A stretch of DNA of 64,000 nt from Sphingobacterium sp. UBA7855. Lineage in GTDB: Bacteria > Bacteroidota > Bacteroidia > Sphingobacteriales > Sphingobacteriaceae. The stretch spans positions 62,001 through 126,000 of the forward strand of contig DLST01000017.1 in NCBI GenBank assembly GCA_002500745.1, given 5' to 3'. A program made the position numbers and the translations under genes. Every line of letters begins with the position of its first letter. The first letter of the stretch is position 1. The notes under the pieces are model-generated. The model was not told the origin of the DNA. It did not search any database and worked only from the letters and a program-made list of their open reading frames with translations. Of the stretch, positions 63,482 to 64,000 are shown one piece after another.

Positions 63482-64000
63482 ATGCAACAAATAGTACGAA
63501 TAGATACCGTGAAAAACTATAATGATATAGCAGGAGTTGATACGCTACATCCCCTTATTAGTGTTGTAAACTTCGATGAAATACCAACATATCAATATTT
63601 CCGAAGGTATATGGGTATTTACGCAGTTTTTCTAAAATATATCAAATGCGGCGATATAAAGTACGGTTGCCAGCCTTACGATTACGAAGACGGAACGTTA
63701 GTGTTCATTTCACCTGGACAGGTATATGGCATTGACAGTAAAGGGGAAATCATAAAGCCATCTGGCAAGGCGCTTGTATTTCATCCGGACCTGATTGCAG
63801 GGACGCATTTAGGAAAAAGAATTAAAGAGTATACTTTTTTTTCTTACGAAGCGAACGAAGCGCTTCATTTATCCAAAAAAGAAAGAACAATTATAAACGA
63901 TTGTTTCAATAAAATTAGATACGAATTAGAACAGAATATTGATCAGCATAGCAAAACGCTTATTGTCTCCAATATTGAAGTGTTACTGAATTACTGCATG
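63482..64000 (+). CDS. AraC family regulator, N-terminal part (3' partial)
   Basis: An open frame from ATG at 63482 to the window end (173 codons). The encoded sequence (MQQIVRIDTVKNYNDIAGVD, then LHPLISVVNFDEIPTYQYF and DGTLVFISPGQVYGIDSKGE) matches the cupin-like N-terminal part of AraC-type regulators of the kind that often stand beside oxidoreductase genes in Bacteroidota. The DNA-binding domain lies beyond the window. It is divergent from the cyclophilin-like gene and may regulate it or the genes beyond the window. Confidence 0.75.
   Translation, partial: MQQIVRIDTVKNYNDIAGVDTLHPLISVVNFDEIPTYQYFRRYMGIYAVFLKYIKCGDIKYGCQPYDYEDGTLVFISPGQVYGIDSKGEIIKPSGKALVFHPDLIAGTHLGKRIKEYTFFSYEANEALHLSKKERTIINDCFNKIRYELEQNIDQHSKTLIVSNIEVLLNYCM

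Noticed and set aside
1..64000. CRISPR arrays, insertion sequences, integrases and rRNA genes
   Set aside because: I looked for regular repeat-spacer arrays, transposase or integrase motifs and rRNA signatures and found none.

Overview
The window looks like a chromosomal segment of a Sphingobacterium-like member of the Bacteroidota (family Sphingobacteriaceae). This rests on protein-level recognition, AT-rich intergenic DNA, repeated TAnnTTTG promoter -7 boxes, an almost complete lack of Shine-Dalgarno sites, and typical lineage content: TamB/TamA, small outer-membrane beta-barrels, DUF1080 and DUF4342 proteins, and SPII lipoproteins. I could not run a taxonomic search.

Layout. 0-10 kb: partial CDP-alcohol phosphatidyltransferase, deacetylase-like protein and M28 peptidase, asparagine synthetase divergent from a Crp/Fnr regulator, a PhnB/VOC protein, a HopJ-like protein, a UbiD decarboxylase and a degenerate NAD(P)-binding protein. 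10-23 kb: DASH-type cryptochrome, the 2-oxoglutarate dehydrogenase pair sucA-sucB with a strong hairpin between them, two tandem LtaS/sulfatase-type membrane proteins, and valS. 23-32 kb: DUF4342 and DoxX proteins, then a giant TamB overlapping a TamA/BamA-like lipoprotein. 32-39 kb: mdh, retropepsin-like protease, MFS exporter, transaldolase/FSA, a Fur-family regulator and RNase R. 39-47 kb: the str-type operon rpsL-rpsG-fusA-rpsJ, followed by outer-membrane beta-barrel genes, an AI-2E-type permease and a decayed second copy of the rpsJ 3' end. 47-51 kb: tRNA-Cys, a 59-residue basic protein, cutC, a helical hypothetical, an Smr protein, DUF1080 and tRNA-Pro.

50.7-64 kb is accessory in character. 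Next to tRNA-Pro there is a second, orphaned copy of a tRNA 3' end plus terminator. It is followed by a translationally coupled pair: a 64-residue protein and an 818-residue Rad50/RecF-like ATPase with a CxxC hook and a C-terminal Cys cluster. This is the best candidate for an undescribed (perhaps anti-phage) system. After it come an isoquinoline-oxidoreductase-type molybdenum hydroxylase with a dihaem cytochrome, a PQQ-type sugar dehydrogenase lipoprotein, and a cupin / carboxymuconolactone decarboxylase-ABM / cyclophilin-like operon beside an AraC regulator, then a second cyclophilin-like lipoprotein and a second AraC-type regulator cut by the window end.

The clearest regulatory signal is that the cupin operon and the AraC gene share one promoter design. 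Each has a TAnnTTTG box and, exactly 33 bp further upstream, a pair of GCTCAA direct repeats spaced 22 bp. This predicts an autoregulated AraC regulon.
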